A DNA stretch of 47,655 nt from CAZKCI01 sp964551475 (GTDB lineage Bacteria; Auribacterota; Erginobacteria; Erginobacterales; CAZKCI01): assembly GCA_964551475.1 (NCBI GenBank), contig CAZKCI010000075.1:1-47655 (forward strand), in the 5' to 3' direction. Below the pieces are notes generated by a model, which did no database searches, was not told where the DNA came from, and saw only the letters and a program-made list of their open reading frames with translations. This document shows, piece by piece, positions 16,636-24,048 of this stretch; the stretch's first letter is position 1, and every line of letters starts with the position of its first letter. Made by a program: the position numbers and the translations under genes.

Positions 16636-16872
16636 ATGAAAATCAAGCTGAAACTGGTCGGGCCGCTTCGGGTGCCGGCCGCCGGACGGGCCTTCGCGCG
16701 GGAGTACCGCGCCGGGACATCCGTCCGGTCCATCCTCCGCCAGGAGATGGGCTACAGCGAGCAGGAGATGAGCTTCATCCAGATCTTCCGCGCCGGGCGG
16801 CTCATCCCGCCCGACGAGAAGCTCTCGTCCGACGCCGATCTCACCGTCTCCCTGCGTCTCGGAGGCGGATGA
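16636..16872 (+). CDS. MoaD/ThiS-family sulfur carrier
   Basis: Small ubiquitin-fold protein of 78 residues that ends SLRLGGG; a C-terminal Gly-Gly is the point of adenylation and thiocarboxylate formation in this family. The body (KLKLVGPLRVPAAGRAF, DEKLSSDADLTVSLRL) fits the beta-grasp pattern. Its place beside a molybdenum hydroxylase suggests molybdopterin synthase small-subunit function, but ThiS or another sulfur-carrier role cannot be excluded. No MoaE, MoeB or ThiF partner is present. A third terminal Gly after the usual GG is slightly unusual. Confidence 0.72.
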   Translation: MKIKLKLVGPLRVPAAGRAFAREYRAGTSVRSILRQEMGYSEQEMSFIQIFRAGRLIPPDEKLSSDADLTVSLRLGGG

Positions 16873-16966
16873 CAAAGACTTATTCAATCGTCCGTGGAAA
16901 TGGTCGGCCGTAGCCAGTTTTAAATATTCGCCGGATTGATTTCGTGAAAATTCGCGGACATCATCG

Positions 16967-17545
16967 GTGAGGCTGTTCGCCGTCATGGGGTCTCCCCGAA
17001 AGGGAGGGAACACCGACCTTCTCCTCGATGAGTTCATCCGGGGTTTTCGGGCCGGGGGAGGGAAGGCGGAGAAGGTCCGTATCGGCGACCTCGCTATCGC
17101 TCCCTGCCGGGCGCTCAGGGACTGCGAGAAGACCGGCGAGTGCGCGATCGATGACGACATGCAGTCGCTCGGGGCCCGGATCCGAGACGCCGACCGGATC
17201 GCGGTCGCCGCGCCGATCTTTTTCTACGGTCTTCCCGCCCAGCTCAAGGCGGCGATCGATCGCGGCCAGGCCTTCTGGGCGCGCCAGCATCTGTTGAAGA
17301 TCGCGCCGGAGAGGGAGAAGGAGGCCTTCGTCCTCCTGGTGGGGGCGACCGAGGGAGCGAATCTGTTTCAAGGATCGCTGCTCACCTGGAAATACTTTTT
17401 TGAGCCGCTGGGGCTACGGATCGCCGGGAAACTTCTCTATCGGAAAATCGACCGCCCCGGCGACATCGCGCAGCACCCTTCCGCCTTGTCCGAAGCTTTT
17501 AGAGAGGGGAAAAAATTCGCGGCCGGGCCGAAAAACGCCGGTTGA
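16967..17545 (+). CDS. Flavodoxin-fold NAD(P)H-dependent oxidoreductase (Isf-like)
   Basis: FMN-binding reductase of the iron-sulfur flavoprotein/NADPH-FMN reductase family. FAVMGSPRKGGNTDLLLDEF is the phosphate-binding loop. PCRALRDCEKTGECAIDDDM is the site where Isf proteins hold a compact Cys cluster; here three Cys are seen rather than four, so a 4Fe-4S cluster is doubtful. AAPIFFYGLPAQLKAAIDR follows. The start is GTG 16967, immediately before the conserved strand. It may feed electrons in the Mo hydroxylase neighbourhood; this is inference. It ends as the leader of the TPR gene begins. Confidence 0.8.
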   Translation: MRLFAVMGSPRKGGNTDLLLDEFIRGFRAGGGKAEKVRIGDLAIAPCRALRDCEKTGECAIDDDMQSLGARIRDADRIAVAAPIFFYGLPAQLKAAIDRGQAFWARQHLLKIAPEREKEAFVLLVGATEGANLFQGSLLTWKYFFEPLGLRIAGKLLYRKIDRPGDIAQHPSALSEAFREGKKFAAGPKNAG

Positions 17546-17628
17546 ACGATGCCGATCGGTCGCCGTTTAGCGTTGACTTCTTTTGCGTGTACCGTTTCTC
17601 GGCTCATCACGTTCGAGGAGGGAAAGCG

Positions 17629-18123
17629 ATGATGCGATTTGCGCGTTATTTCGCCGCCGGACTGGCGATCGGCCTCGGCCTGATCCTGGCCGTCCCGATG
17701 ACGGCCCGAAGCCAGGACAAGGTCGACTGGCAGGCGGTCAAGGACGACTACGAGAAGGGGCGGGACGCTTTCCAGAAAAAGGACTTCAGCCGGGCGAAGA
17801 AGCTTTTCGACGATGTCCTGTCCCACGACCCCGACCATTCCGGCGCCAACCGCTATCTGGGGAGGATCTACTTCGAGAATTATCACGACTACCGCAAGGC
17901 GATCCGCTATCTCGAGAAAGCGGTCTCCCTGGCCAGCGGAAGCTATAAAAGGGATCCGCTCTACTCGCTGGCCCAGTCTTACGAAGAGATTCGCGAATAC
18001 CGCAAGGCGCTCTCCGCCTGGGAGGAGTATGTCAAATACACGGCGCCGGGGTCCAAGTGGGAGACCGAGGCGAAGGAACGGATCGCGGATCTCCAGGCCA
18101 AGCTGCAGCCGGCGAAGCCGTAA
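17629..18123 (+). CDS. Exported TPR-repeat protein
   Basis: 164-residue protein with a signal peptide (RFARYFAAGLAIGLGLILA, predicted cleavage near ARS-QDK). Two to three tetratricopeptide units follow: DYEKGRDAFQKKDFSRAKKL, YFENYHDYRKAIRYLEKAV and YSLAQSYEEIREYRKALSAW. TPRs are protein-protein scaffolds; the partner is unknown. The frame is open to TTG 17542, but SD GGAGGG and the signal peptide point to ATG 17629. The periplasm or outer surface is its likely place. Confidence 0.8.
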   Translation: MMRFARYFAAGLAIGLGLILAVPMTARSQDKVDWQAVKDDYEKGRDAFQKKDFSRAKKLFDDVLSHDPDHSGANRYLGRIYFENYHDYRKAIRYLEKAVSLASGSYKRDPLYSLAQSYEEIREYRKALSAWEEYVKYTAPGSKWETEAKERIADLQAKLQPAKP

Positions 18124-18140
18124 AACATAAACGGTAAACA

Positions 18141-18169
18141 GTGAGACGCCTGCGCCGACGGAGTAAAAT
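18141..18169 (+). promoter_or_regulatory. Promoter of the ADH synthase gene
   Basis: GTGAGA (18141-18146), 17-bp spacer, TAAAAT (18164-18169). The transcript would have a leader of about 85 nt holding two hairpins. Confidence 0.4.
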
Positions 18170-18201
18170 AGAGCAAGCGTCAAAAGCGTATGGTTGAAAA
18201 T

Positions 18202-18247
18202 CGCCCCGGAGGGGCGGACGGGAATAGCCAGGGGGTTCACTCCCTGG
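18202..18247 (+). promoter_or_regulatory. Two leader hairpins, the second next to the SD
   Basis: CGCCCC (18202-18207) pairs with GGGGCG (18211-18216). CCAGGG (18228-18233) pairs with CCCTGG (18242-18247). The 3' arm of the second overlaps the start of the SD stretch GGAGGAGG, so folding could limit ribosome access. No known riboswitch class is recognised. Confidence 0.4.
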
Positions 18248-18261
18248 AGGAGGATTATCGT

Positions 18262-19062
18262 ATGGTCGGAAAAGAAATTCGCCTGGAACGGATCATGAAC
18301 CGGATGTCGGGGCGGACGATCATCGTCCCCATGGATCACGGCATTACCGTGGGGCCGATCGCCGGACTCACCGACATGGCGACGACCGTCGACCTGGTGG
18401 TCAACGGCGGGGCCAACGCCATCATCATCCACAAGGGGCTGGTCAAGGCCGGCCACCGCGGCTCGGGCAAGGACGTGGGACTGATCATCCACCTCTCCGG
18501 ATCGACCAGCCTGTCCCCCGATCCCAACGCCAAAGTTCTGGTCTGCCGGGTGGAGGAAGCGGTCCGTCTGGGAGCCGACGCCGTCTCCATCCACATCAAC
18601 CTGGGCGCTCCCACCGACGCCGACATGCTCTCCACCTTCGGCGACGTTTCCCGTCTCTGCCAGATGTGGGGGATGCCGCTTCTGGCCATGATCTACACCC
18701 GGGGGAAGAAGATTAAAAATGAATACGACGTCCGCTACGTCAAGCACGCGGCCCGGGTGGGGGCGGAGCTGGGGGCGGACATCGTCAAGGTGAACTACAC
18801 CGGATCTCCGGAGAGCTTCCGGGAAGTGACCGCGGCCTGCCCGGTTCCCGTGGTCATCGCCGGCGGGGAGAAGATGGAGACCGACCGGGAGCTTTTGGAG
18901 ATGGTGGACGGATCCCTGCGCGGAGGCGGACGGGGGCTCTCGATCGGCCGTAACGTATTTCAGCACCCCGACCCGTCCGCGATCATCCGGGCCCTGAACG
19001 CCCTGGTGCACGAAAAGGCGAGCGTGAAAGAAGCCCTGCGCTTCACGCGCAAATCCCGGTGA
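18262..19062 (+). CDS. 2-amino-3,7-dideoxy-D-threo-hept-6-ulosonate synthase (DhnA-type class I aldolase)
   Basis: First enzyme of the archaeal-type route to 3-dehydroquinate; it condenses a ketohexose-phosphate-derived unit with aspartate semialdehyde. The fold is a class I aldolase with VPMDHGITVGP (D25, H26), IHLSGSTSLSP, SIHINLGAPTDADML and Schiff-base K176 in DIVKVNYTG; GLSIGRNVFQHPDP is the phosphate-binding end. GGAGGAGG precedes ATG 18262; the frame is open to 18190 but that start has no SD. Alone it could be read as a fructose-bisphosphate aldolase, but the next gene is 3-dehydroquinate synthase II, its usual partner. Confidence 0.88.
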   Translation: MVGKEIRLERIMNRMSGRTIIVPMDHGITVGPIAGLTDMATTVDLVVNGGANAIIIHKGLVKAGHRGSGKDVGLIIHLSGSTSLSPDPNAKVLVCRVEEAVRLGADAVSIHINLGAPTDADMLSTFGDVSRLCQMWGMPLLAMIYTRGKKIKNEYDVRYVKHAARVGAELGADIVKVNYTGSPESFREVTAACPVPVVIAGGEKMETDRELLEMVDGSLRGGGRGLSIGRNVFQHPDPSAIIRALNALVHEKASVKEALRFTRKSR

Positions 19063-19079
19063 TACCGGCTCTCCGCCGG

Positions 19080-19211
19080 GAAATTCGAAATTCGAAACCG
19101 CTAGCGCCCGCCGCCCGCTTGACCCGGTGGAGAAAGCTTTCTCTGGTCCGTTGTTTGGAAAATTCGGATTTAGGATTTGTTTCGGATTTCGATATTCGGA
19201 TTTCGAATTTG
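19080..19211. repeat. Facing heptamer arrays (GAAATTC / GGATTTC)
   Basis: Three units of GAAATTC type (19080-19100) and six of GGATTTN type (19166-19211, one interrupted) lie on either side of a spacer with the 14-bp palindrome GAGAAAGCTTTCTC (19130-19143). The two arms are partly complementary. Confidence 0.65.
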
Positions 19212-19269
19212 ACTGCGACCGCGGAGTTAACTTCGATCGCCCGAAATATATTAGCGAGAGCGAGAGGAT

Positions 19270-20265
19270 ATGGCCAAGAGCGTATGGGTTGACATTCGTC
19301 CCTGGTCCAAGGCCAGGATGGTCGCCGCCCTGGAAGCGGGCGCCGACGCCGTCATCGTCCCTCCGGGGATGTCGGCGGCGGCCAAGGAACTGGGGCGGAT
19401 GCGGACGGTGGCCGCCGACGGCGATCTCCGGCTGGGCCGCGACGTGGTCGAGGTCACGCTCCGGGGGAAGGCCGACGAGACGGCCGCCCTCTCGCTTTCC
19501 CGCGGCCGGACCGTGATCGTCTCCTGTCCGGACTGGACGGTGATCCCCCTGGAAAACCTGGTGGCTCAGAGCGGGGGGATCATGGCCGCGGTGGCCGACC
19601 GCGCCGCCGCCCGCACCGCCCTGGGGATCCTGGAGAAAGGGGTGTCGGGCGTGGTGGTCAGGACCGCCACGCCCGCCGAGATCGGGCCGATTGTGCGCCT
19701 GGTCAAGTCGCCCCGGGAGAAAGCCGCGCTCGCCCCCCTCAAGGTGCGGGAGATCCGGGAGCTGGGGATGGGGGACAGGATTTGCGTCGACACCTGCACC
19801 GCGATGAAGGCGGGGGAGGGGATGCTGGTCGGGAACTCCTCCTCCGCTCTCTTCCTGGTCCACTCCGAGTCGGTGGAAAATCCCTTTGTCCGTCCGCGGC
19901 CTTTCCGGGTCAACGCGGGGGCCGTTCACGCCTACACCATGGTTCCCGGCGGGAAGACGGTCTATCTCTCCGAGCTCTCAGCCGGCGACGAGGTGCTCGT
20001 CGTCGATCACCGGGGACGGACCCAGACCGCCCTGGTCGGCCGGGTCAAGGCGGAGAAGCGCCCCATGCTTTTGGTCCGGGCGGGGAAGGGGAAAAGGGAG
20101 GCGTCGCTGGTCCTCCAGAACGCCGAGACCATTCGCCTGGTTCGCCCTTCCGGAAAGCCCGTTTCGGTCGCGTCGCTCCGGAAGGGCGACGAGGTCCTGG
20201 TCCATCTCGAGTCCGGCGGGCGCCATTTCGGGATGAAGGTGAAGGAAAGCATAGTCGAGAGATAA
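19270..20265 (+). CDS. 3-dehydroquinate synthase II (archaeal AroB')
   Basis: Converts ADH to 3-dehydroquinate by oxidative deamination and cyclisation with NAD+, replacing AroB. The start KSVWVDIRPWSKARMVAALEAGAD, the middle RICVDTCTAMKAGEGMLVGN, SSSALFLVHSESVENPFVRPRPFRVNAGAVHAY and the tail of beta-strand motifs (LVHLESGGRHFGMKVKE) are diagnostic. 331 residues is the family length. SD GAGAGG precedes ATG 19270. The gene follows ADH synthase and precedes tyrA, which makes an aromatic pathway cluster. Confidence 0.93.
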   Translation: MAKSVWVDIRPWSKARMVAALEAGADAVIVPPGMSAAAKELGRMRTVAADGDLRLGRDVVEVTLRGKADETAALSLSRGRTVIVSCPDWTVIPLENLVAQSGGIMAAVADRAAARTALGILEKGVSGVVVRTATPAEIGPIVRLVKSPREKAALAPLKVREIRELGMGDRICVDTCTAMKAGEGMLVGNSSSALFLVHSESVENPFVRPRPFRVNAGAVHAYTMVPGGKTVYLSELSAGDEVLVVDHRGRTQTALVGRVKAEKRPMLLVRAGKGKREASLVLQNAETIRLVRPSGKPVSVASLRKGDEVLVHLESGGRHFGMKVKESIVER

Positions 20266-20400
20266 GCACGGGAATCGGGACAGGAATAGGAACAGGAATC
20301 AGACGGAAATCCATACAGTAATCAGACGGGAATCAGACGGAGATCTATACAGGAATCAGTACGGGAATGGGAAAGGGATCGGGAAGGGATGGTTTTGAGT
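20266..20400. repeat. Imperfect tandem repeats of GGAAYM and CAGACGGR units
   Basis: The gap after the dehydroquinate synthase gene begins with about four 6-nt GGAAYM units. Two copies of a block of about 23 nt (AATCAGACGGAAATCCATAC and a near copy ending GATCTATACAGG) follow, then GGGAAY-type steps. No gene is visible here. Confidence 0.6.
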
Positions 20401-20415
20401 TGCGCCGGGTGTCCT

Positions 20416-20443
20416 TAATCTGAAATCTCAAATCTCAAATCTG
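20416..20443. repeat. Four AAATCTC-type heptamers
   Basis: Four exact 7-nt steps (consensus WAATCTS) just upstream of tyrA. Unlike most arrays, this unit holds no stop triplet on the + strand. Confidence 0.75.
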
Positions 20444-20475
20444 AGATCAAAATATCATCTTCAAGAACTCGCAGC

Positions 20476-21378
20476 ATGTACAACAAAACTGTCATTGTCG
20501 GCGTCGGTTTGATGGGCGGCTCGCTGGGGCTGGCGGTCAGGGAACGCCGCCTGGCCCGGGAGGTGGTGGGTTGGGGGAGAAAGGCGGAGCGGCTGGAAGC
20601 GGCCCGCCGGGGGGGCGCGCTCGATAGCTGGACGCTCTCCCGCGAGGAGGCCCTGGCCGGAGCGGACCTGGTGGTCTTCGCCGCCCCGATCGGCGTGACC
20701 GCCGCACTCGCCTCGGAATGGATTCCTGTCGCCCCTCCCGCCTGCCGGATCACCGACCTGATGTCCGTCAAGGGGGATCTGCCGGAGAAGCTCACCGCGC
20801 TCACCGGGCCGGCCCGCTCCTACGTCAGCTCCCATCCCCTCTGCGGCTCGGAAAAAACCGGCGCCTCCTCGGCGCGGGCCGACCTCTTCTCCGGACGGCT
20901 CTGCGTTCTCACGCCGGTGGCCGGGACGAAAAAGCCGGCCATCTCCGCCCTCCAGGCCTTCTGGCAGGGCTTGGGGATGCGGGTGGTTTCGCTTCCCCCC
21001 GCCCGCCACGACCAGATCCTCGCCGCGGTCAGCCATCTTCCCCATCTCGCCGCCGCCGCCCTGGTCAATCGCCTGGGGGAGGAGAGGATGCTCGACTTCG
21101 CGGGGACCGGCCTTCTCGATTCCACCCGGATCGCCGCGTCCGATCCCGATCTCTGGGCGGAGATTTTTCTCCTCAACCGGCGGGATCTGCTGGGCGCCCT
21201 GGACCGTTTCCGGGAGACGCTGGAGCGGGCGCGGGCGCTCCTCTCCGCCGGGGACGCCGCCGCCCTGAAGTCCTGGCTGACCGCGGCCTCCCGACGTCGG
21301 AAGGGGATGATCTCTCCCGAGACTTCCCGTTCCCGACCCGCCCGGCCCGCCGGCCGGAGAAAGGCCACGAAGGACTGA
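20476..21378 (+). CDS. tyrA: Prephenate dehydrogenase
   Basis: NAD(P)-dependent step to 4-hydroxyphenylpyruvate (or arogenate to tyrosine). VIVGVGLMGGSLGLAVRE is the Rossmann nucleotide loop. YVSSHPLCGSEKTGASSARADLF contains the catalytic His region, and AVSHLPHLAAAALVNRL is the second family block. Length 300 with no ACT domain. pheA 13 kb upstream covers the phenylalanine branch. ATG 20476 has no SD; TATCAT (20453-20458) lies upstream. The stop is the TGA of a GGACTGA heptamer. Confidence 0.93.
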   Translation: MYNKTVIVGVGLMGGSLGLAVRERRLAREVVGWGRKAERLEAARRGGALDSWTLSREEALAGADLVVFAAPIGVTAALASEWIPVAPPACRITDLMSVKGDLPEKLTALTGPARSYVSSHPLCGSEKTGASSARADLFSGRLCVLTPVAGTKKPAISALQAFWQGLGMRVVSLPPARHDQILAAVSHLPHLAAAALVNRLGEERMLDFAGTGLLDSTRIAASDPDLWAEIFLLNRRDLLGALDRFRETLERARALLSAGDAAALKSWLTAASRRRKGMISPETSRSRPARPAGRRKATKD

Positions 21379-21461
21379 TACTGAGTAACTGAAGAGGTTA
21401 AATCTTTAGCCGGGCCGACCGGGATCGCGGCCCCGATTTTCACATAATCTAAGATGTTATC

Positions 21462-21537
21462 GGGGCAGGCGGAGACGCCGCTCCCACAATACGCGAGTGC
21501 CGATTCTGAACCGTTGATCCGTTGAACCATTGAACCC
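21462..21537. repeat. REP-like element followed by TTGAACCN octamers
   Basis: 21462-21490 is the reverse complement of the REP core found at 1511-1537. GCCCCGAT (21430-21437) and ATCGGGGC (21459-21466) can pair upstream of it. From 21506 to 21537 four 8-nt units of TTGAWCCN type follow; they end just before the cmk SD. Confidence 0.65.
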
Positions 21538-21553
21538 GTGCGAGGTTAAAACT

Positions 21554-22249
21554 ATGTCCGCCGCAAAAAAAATCGTCATCACCATGGACGGCACCTGCGG
21601 GTCGGGGAAATCCACCATCGCCAAGCGCCTGGCCGACCGCCTCGGCTTCGTCTACCTGGACACCGGCGCGATGTACCGGGCGCTGACCTGGAAGGCGCTC
21701 CGGGACAAAATCGACCTGCACGACCGCCCCTCCCTGACCTCCCTGGCCCAAACCGCCGAGATCATCCTGAGGCGGGGGGAAGGCGGGTCCCGGGTCTTCA
21801 TCGACGGGGTCGAAGTGACGAAGGAGATCCGCACGCCGGAGGTGACCAACGCGGTGAAATACCTCGCCGATCTCCCCTCCGTCCGCGCCGAGATGGTCAA
21901 CCAGGCGCGCCGGATCGCCCGCCTCGGCTCGGTCCTGGCCGAGGGGCGGGACACCGGGACGGTGATCTTCCCCGAGGCCGATTACAAGTTCTACATCGAC
22001 GCCGATCCCGAGGTCCGGACCGACCGCCGCTACCGCGAGTTCCTTCAGAAGGGCGTGCAGATCAGCCGGGAGGAAGTTAAGAAGGACCTGATCGCCCGCG
22101 ACCACGCCGACAAGTCGCGCCAGGTGGGAGGACTCAAGGTCGCCCCCGGAGGGATCGTGATCGACACCGGAAAGACCGAAGAGATCGAGGAGAACCTGAA
22201 GAAAGTCCTCTCCCAGATCAGGAAGGAAGACATTCAAACCGATAGTTAA
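21554..22249 (+). CDS. cmk: Cytidylate kinase
   Basis: Phosphorylates CMP/dCMP. P-loop GTCGSGKST (residues 13-21), LDTGAMYRALT for the NMP-binding domain, AEGRDTGTVIFPEADYKFYI and the lid RDHADKSRQVGGLKVAPGG are all present. The usual GRDIGT is GRDTGT here, a conservative change. The chosen ATG 21554 follows GAGG by 8 nt; a TTG at 21530 lies inside the repeat array. It precedes plsC, an order common in many bacteria. Confidence 0.95.
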   Translation: MSAAKKIVITMDGTCGSGKSTIAKRLADRLGFVYLDTGAMYRALTWKALRDKIDLHDRPSLTSLAQTAEIILRRGEGGSRVFIDGVEVTKEIRTPEVTNAVKYLADLPSVRAEMVNQARRIARLGSVLAEGRDTGTVIFPEADYKFYIDADPEVRTDRRYREFLQKGVQISREEVKKDLIARDHADKSRQVGGLKVAPGGIVIDTGKTEEIEENLKKVLSQIRKEDIQTDS

Positions 22250-22345
22250 TGGGTTAGGGTAAGGATACTGGTCCGTCGCGGCCGGCGGGCCGCGCTACGC
22301 ACCTTGCCTCCGGACCAGACCATTAACCTGACCTTTACCCATAGA
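22243..22345. repeat. Inverted-arm island between cmk and plsC
   Basis: GGGTTAGGGTAAGG-type steps on the left and TTAACCTGACCTTTACCC on the right are roughly reverse complementary. Inside, CTGGTCCG (22268-22275) pairs with CGGACCAG (22311-22318), and CGCGGCC (22277-22283) pairs with GGCCGCG (22288-22294). The whole gap can fold as one structure. Confidence 0.6.
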
Positions 22346-22355
22346 CCAGTTTCAT

Positions 22356-22985
22356 ATGCTTTACTCCCTCGCCCACGCCATCCTCCGTGTCCTCTTCCGC
22401 CTCTTGTGCCGCTGGGAAGTCGTCGGAAAGGAGTCCGTCCCCGCCGTCGGGGGGGTGATCATCGCCCCCAACCACGAAAGCTTTCTCGATCCGATGCTGG
22501 TCGGGACCTCTCTCCCGCGCCCCGTCCACTACCTCGCCCGGAAAGATCTATTTTCCCCCGGTCCCTGGGGATGGATACTTCGCCGGGTCCGCGCCGTGCC
22601 GGTCGAGCGATCCTCGCCCACGGCGGCGTCGATCCGGGCGGTTCTCGATCTTCTCCGGTCCGGAGAAGCCATGGTGATCTTCCCGGAGGGGACGCGGGGG
22701 GACGGCGTATCTCTGGGTGAGGGAAAGGCCGGGTTGGGGATGCTGGTCTTGCGCGCCGGGGTCCCGGTTGTCCCCGTCTATATCCGGGGTTCGGTCCGCG
22801 TTCTTCCCCGTTCGGCCTATCTGCCTCGCCCGGGGAAGATACGCCTCGTCTACGGCGCCCCGCTTATCTTCAACCGCCCGGCTCGCCCCCGCCGGGCCGA
22901 TTACGAAGACGTTGCCCGGCGGGTGGTCGAAGCCATTGCCAAGCTAAAGGAACAAGGGAAACAAGGGGAACAGGCTGAAGGCTGA
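22356..22985 (+). CDS. plsC: 1-acyl-sn-glycerol-3-phosphate acyltransferase
   Basis: Membrane-bound enzyme that makes phosphatidic acid. NHESFLD is the catalytic HX4D motif (H40, D45) and FPEGTRGDG is the glycerophosphate-binding block; VPVVPVYIRGS is the third motif. The N-terminal helix (LAHAILRVLFRLL) anchors it at the inner membrane. Length 209. No SD; TAGACC lies 8 nt before the ATG. The stop codon is the TGA of the second unit of a heptamer array, and the last residues (QAEG) are encoded by that array. Confidence 0.93.
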   Translation: MLYSLAHAILRVLFRLLCRWEVVGKESVPAVGGVIIAPNHESFLDPMLVGTSLPRPVHYLARKDLFSPGPWGWILRRVRAVPVERSSPTAASIRAVLDLLRSGEAMVIFPEGTRGDGVSLGEGKAGLGMLVLRAGVPVVPVYIRGSVRVLPRSAYLPRPGKIRLVYGAPLIFNRPARPRRADYEDVARRVVEAIAKLKEQGKQGEQAEG

Positions 22986-23006
22986 GGACTGAGGACTGAG
23001 GACTGA
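22972..23006. repeat. Five RGRCTGA heptamers over the plsC stop
   Basis: Two AGGCTGA and three GGACTGA units with exact 7-nt period. The plsC stop (22983-22985) ends the second unit. Three later TGA triplets close the other frames. Confidence 0.85.
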
Positions 23007-23030
23007 AGGTAAAACAGCCTGTCTTTTCCC

Positions 23031-23079
23031 ATTCACTATTCACCATTCACTATTCACTATCCACTATCCACTATTCACC
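23031..23079. repeat. Seven ATYCACY heptamers
   Basis: Seven contiguous units of consensus ATYCACY with perfect 7-nt period, immediately upstream of cutA. On the - strand each unit reads RGTGRAT; the ATTCACY units carry TGA there. Confidence 0.9.
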
Positions 23080-23091
23080 ATTACGCTTGAT

Positions 23092-23442
23092 ATGAAAAGG
23101 CCATCGAAGCGCAGCTCGTATCTCGTCGTCCTCATGACCTCCCCGAAACGGACGGAGGCGCGGCGGATCGCCGATGCCCTTCTCCGGGAGAGGGCGGCCG
23201 CCTGCGTGGGCATCTTCACCCGGGGGGAATCGTTCTTCTGGTGGGAGGGCAAGATCGACCGGGCCGAAGAATATCTTCTGGTAGCCAAGACCACCGAGAG
23301 CGCTTTTCCGCGCCTGGTCGCGCTGGTGAAAAAGAACCACTCCTATCAGGTCCCGGAGATCGTCGCTCTGCCCATCGTCGGCGGGAATGGGGAGTATCTG
23401 AGATGGGTGGGTGAAGAGACGAGGATCAAGGGAGAGGACTGA
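23092..23442 (+). CDS. cutA: Divalent-cation tolerance protein CutA
   Basis: Small trimeric ferredoxin-fold protein linked to metal tolerance, probably with a signalling role. The conserved blocks are VVLMTSPKRTEARRIADALL, AAACVGIFTRGESFFWWEGKI, EYLLVAKTTES and HSYQVPEIVALPIVGGNGEYLRWV. Length 116 includes a short basic N-terminal extension. No SD. The stop is the TGA of the first unit of an RGRCTGA array. Confidence 0.93.
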   Translation: MKRPSKRSSYLVVLMTSPKRTEARRIADALLRERAAACVGIFTRGESFFWWEGKIDRAEEYLLVAKTTESAFPRLVALVKKNHSYQVPEIVALPIVGGNGEYLRWVGEETRIKGED

Positions 23443-23535
23443 AGGCTGAGGGCCGAAGGTCAACCGTTGAACTTTGAACCCTTGAACCGTGAACCGCTGA
23501 ACCGTGAACCGCTGAACCCTTGAACCGCTCCACTT
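23436..23535. repeat. RGRCTGA array running into a TGAACC array
   Basis: Four 7-nt units (23436-23463) begin with the cutA stop. They are followed by about eight TTGAACCN/TGAACCG units with 7- and 8-nt steps up to 23535, about a dozen nucleotides before the MOSC gene. Confidence 0.8.
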
Positions 23536-23547
23536 CGTAACGAAAAG

Positions 23548-24048
23548 ATGCCCTCTCCCAGGATAGATGTTGTTTCAGGAAGAATCGTCTCCGTCTGCCT
23601 CAGTGCGAAGAAGGGGACTAGAAAGAAGGCCGTCGGTCGCGGCCTTCTCCGGCCGGACTGGGGGATGGAGGGGGACGCCCATGCCGGTCCCGGCATTCGC
23701 CAGCTGAGCCTCCTCGCTGCCGAGAGCGTGAAAAAGCAGGAACGCCTGCTGGCCGCCCGTCCGCTCCGCAACCCGATTCCCCCTCTTCAGCCCGGAGATT
23801 TCGGCGAGAACCTCCTCACCGAGGGGATCGATCTCCCCCGTCTTCCGATCGGAACTTTCCTGCGGATCGGGGAGAGCGTCGTTCTGGAGGTGACCCGGAT
23901 CGGGAAGGAATGCCATTCCGCCTGCGAGATCAGAAAACTCTCCGGGGATTGCATCATGCCCCGGGAGGGAATCTTCGCCCGGGTGGTCGCCGGGGGATGG
24001 GTCGCCCCCGGCGATCCGGTCGTCAGCGGAAAATCTCCGGGCGCTTGA
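23548..24048 (+). CDS. MOSC-domain protein
   Basis: Molybdenum-cofactor-sulfurase C-terminal domain protein of 166 residues, expected to bind sulfur or Moco. Hallmarks: GMEGDAHAGPGIRQLSLLA, QPGDFGENLLTEGIDL, IGKECHSACEI and CIMPREGIFARVV. The Cys in GKECH is a plausible sulfur acceptor. Stand-alone MOSC proteins often serve Moco enzymes, which fits the molybdenum hydroxylase and MoaD-like genes about 7-10 kb upstream. The 3' end overlaps the convergent radical SAM gene by 26 nt. The start at 23548 has no SD. Confidence 0.88.
   Translation: MPSPRIDVVSGRIVSVCLSAKKGTRKKAVGRGLLRPDWGMEGDAHAGPGIRQLSLLAAESVKKQERLLAARPLRNPIPPLQPGDFGENLLTEGIDLPRLPIGTFLRIGESVVLEVTRIGKECHSACEIRKLSGDCIMPREGIFARVVAGGWVAPGDPVVSGKSPGA

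Noticed and set aside
16593..16913. Leaderless frame starting right after TAGACT
   Set aside because: Its translation is Arg/Gly-rich without family features; the overlapping frame from 16636 is a clear MoaD/ThiS-type protein ending GGG.
18262..19062. Simple fructose-bisphosphate aldolase of glycolysis
   Set aside because: The DhnA-type sequence is directly followed by 3-dehydroquinate synthase II, the usual partner of ADH synthase. An aldolase side activity is not excluded.
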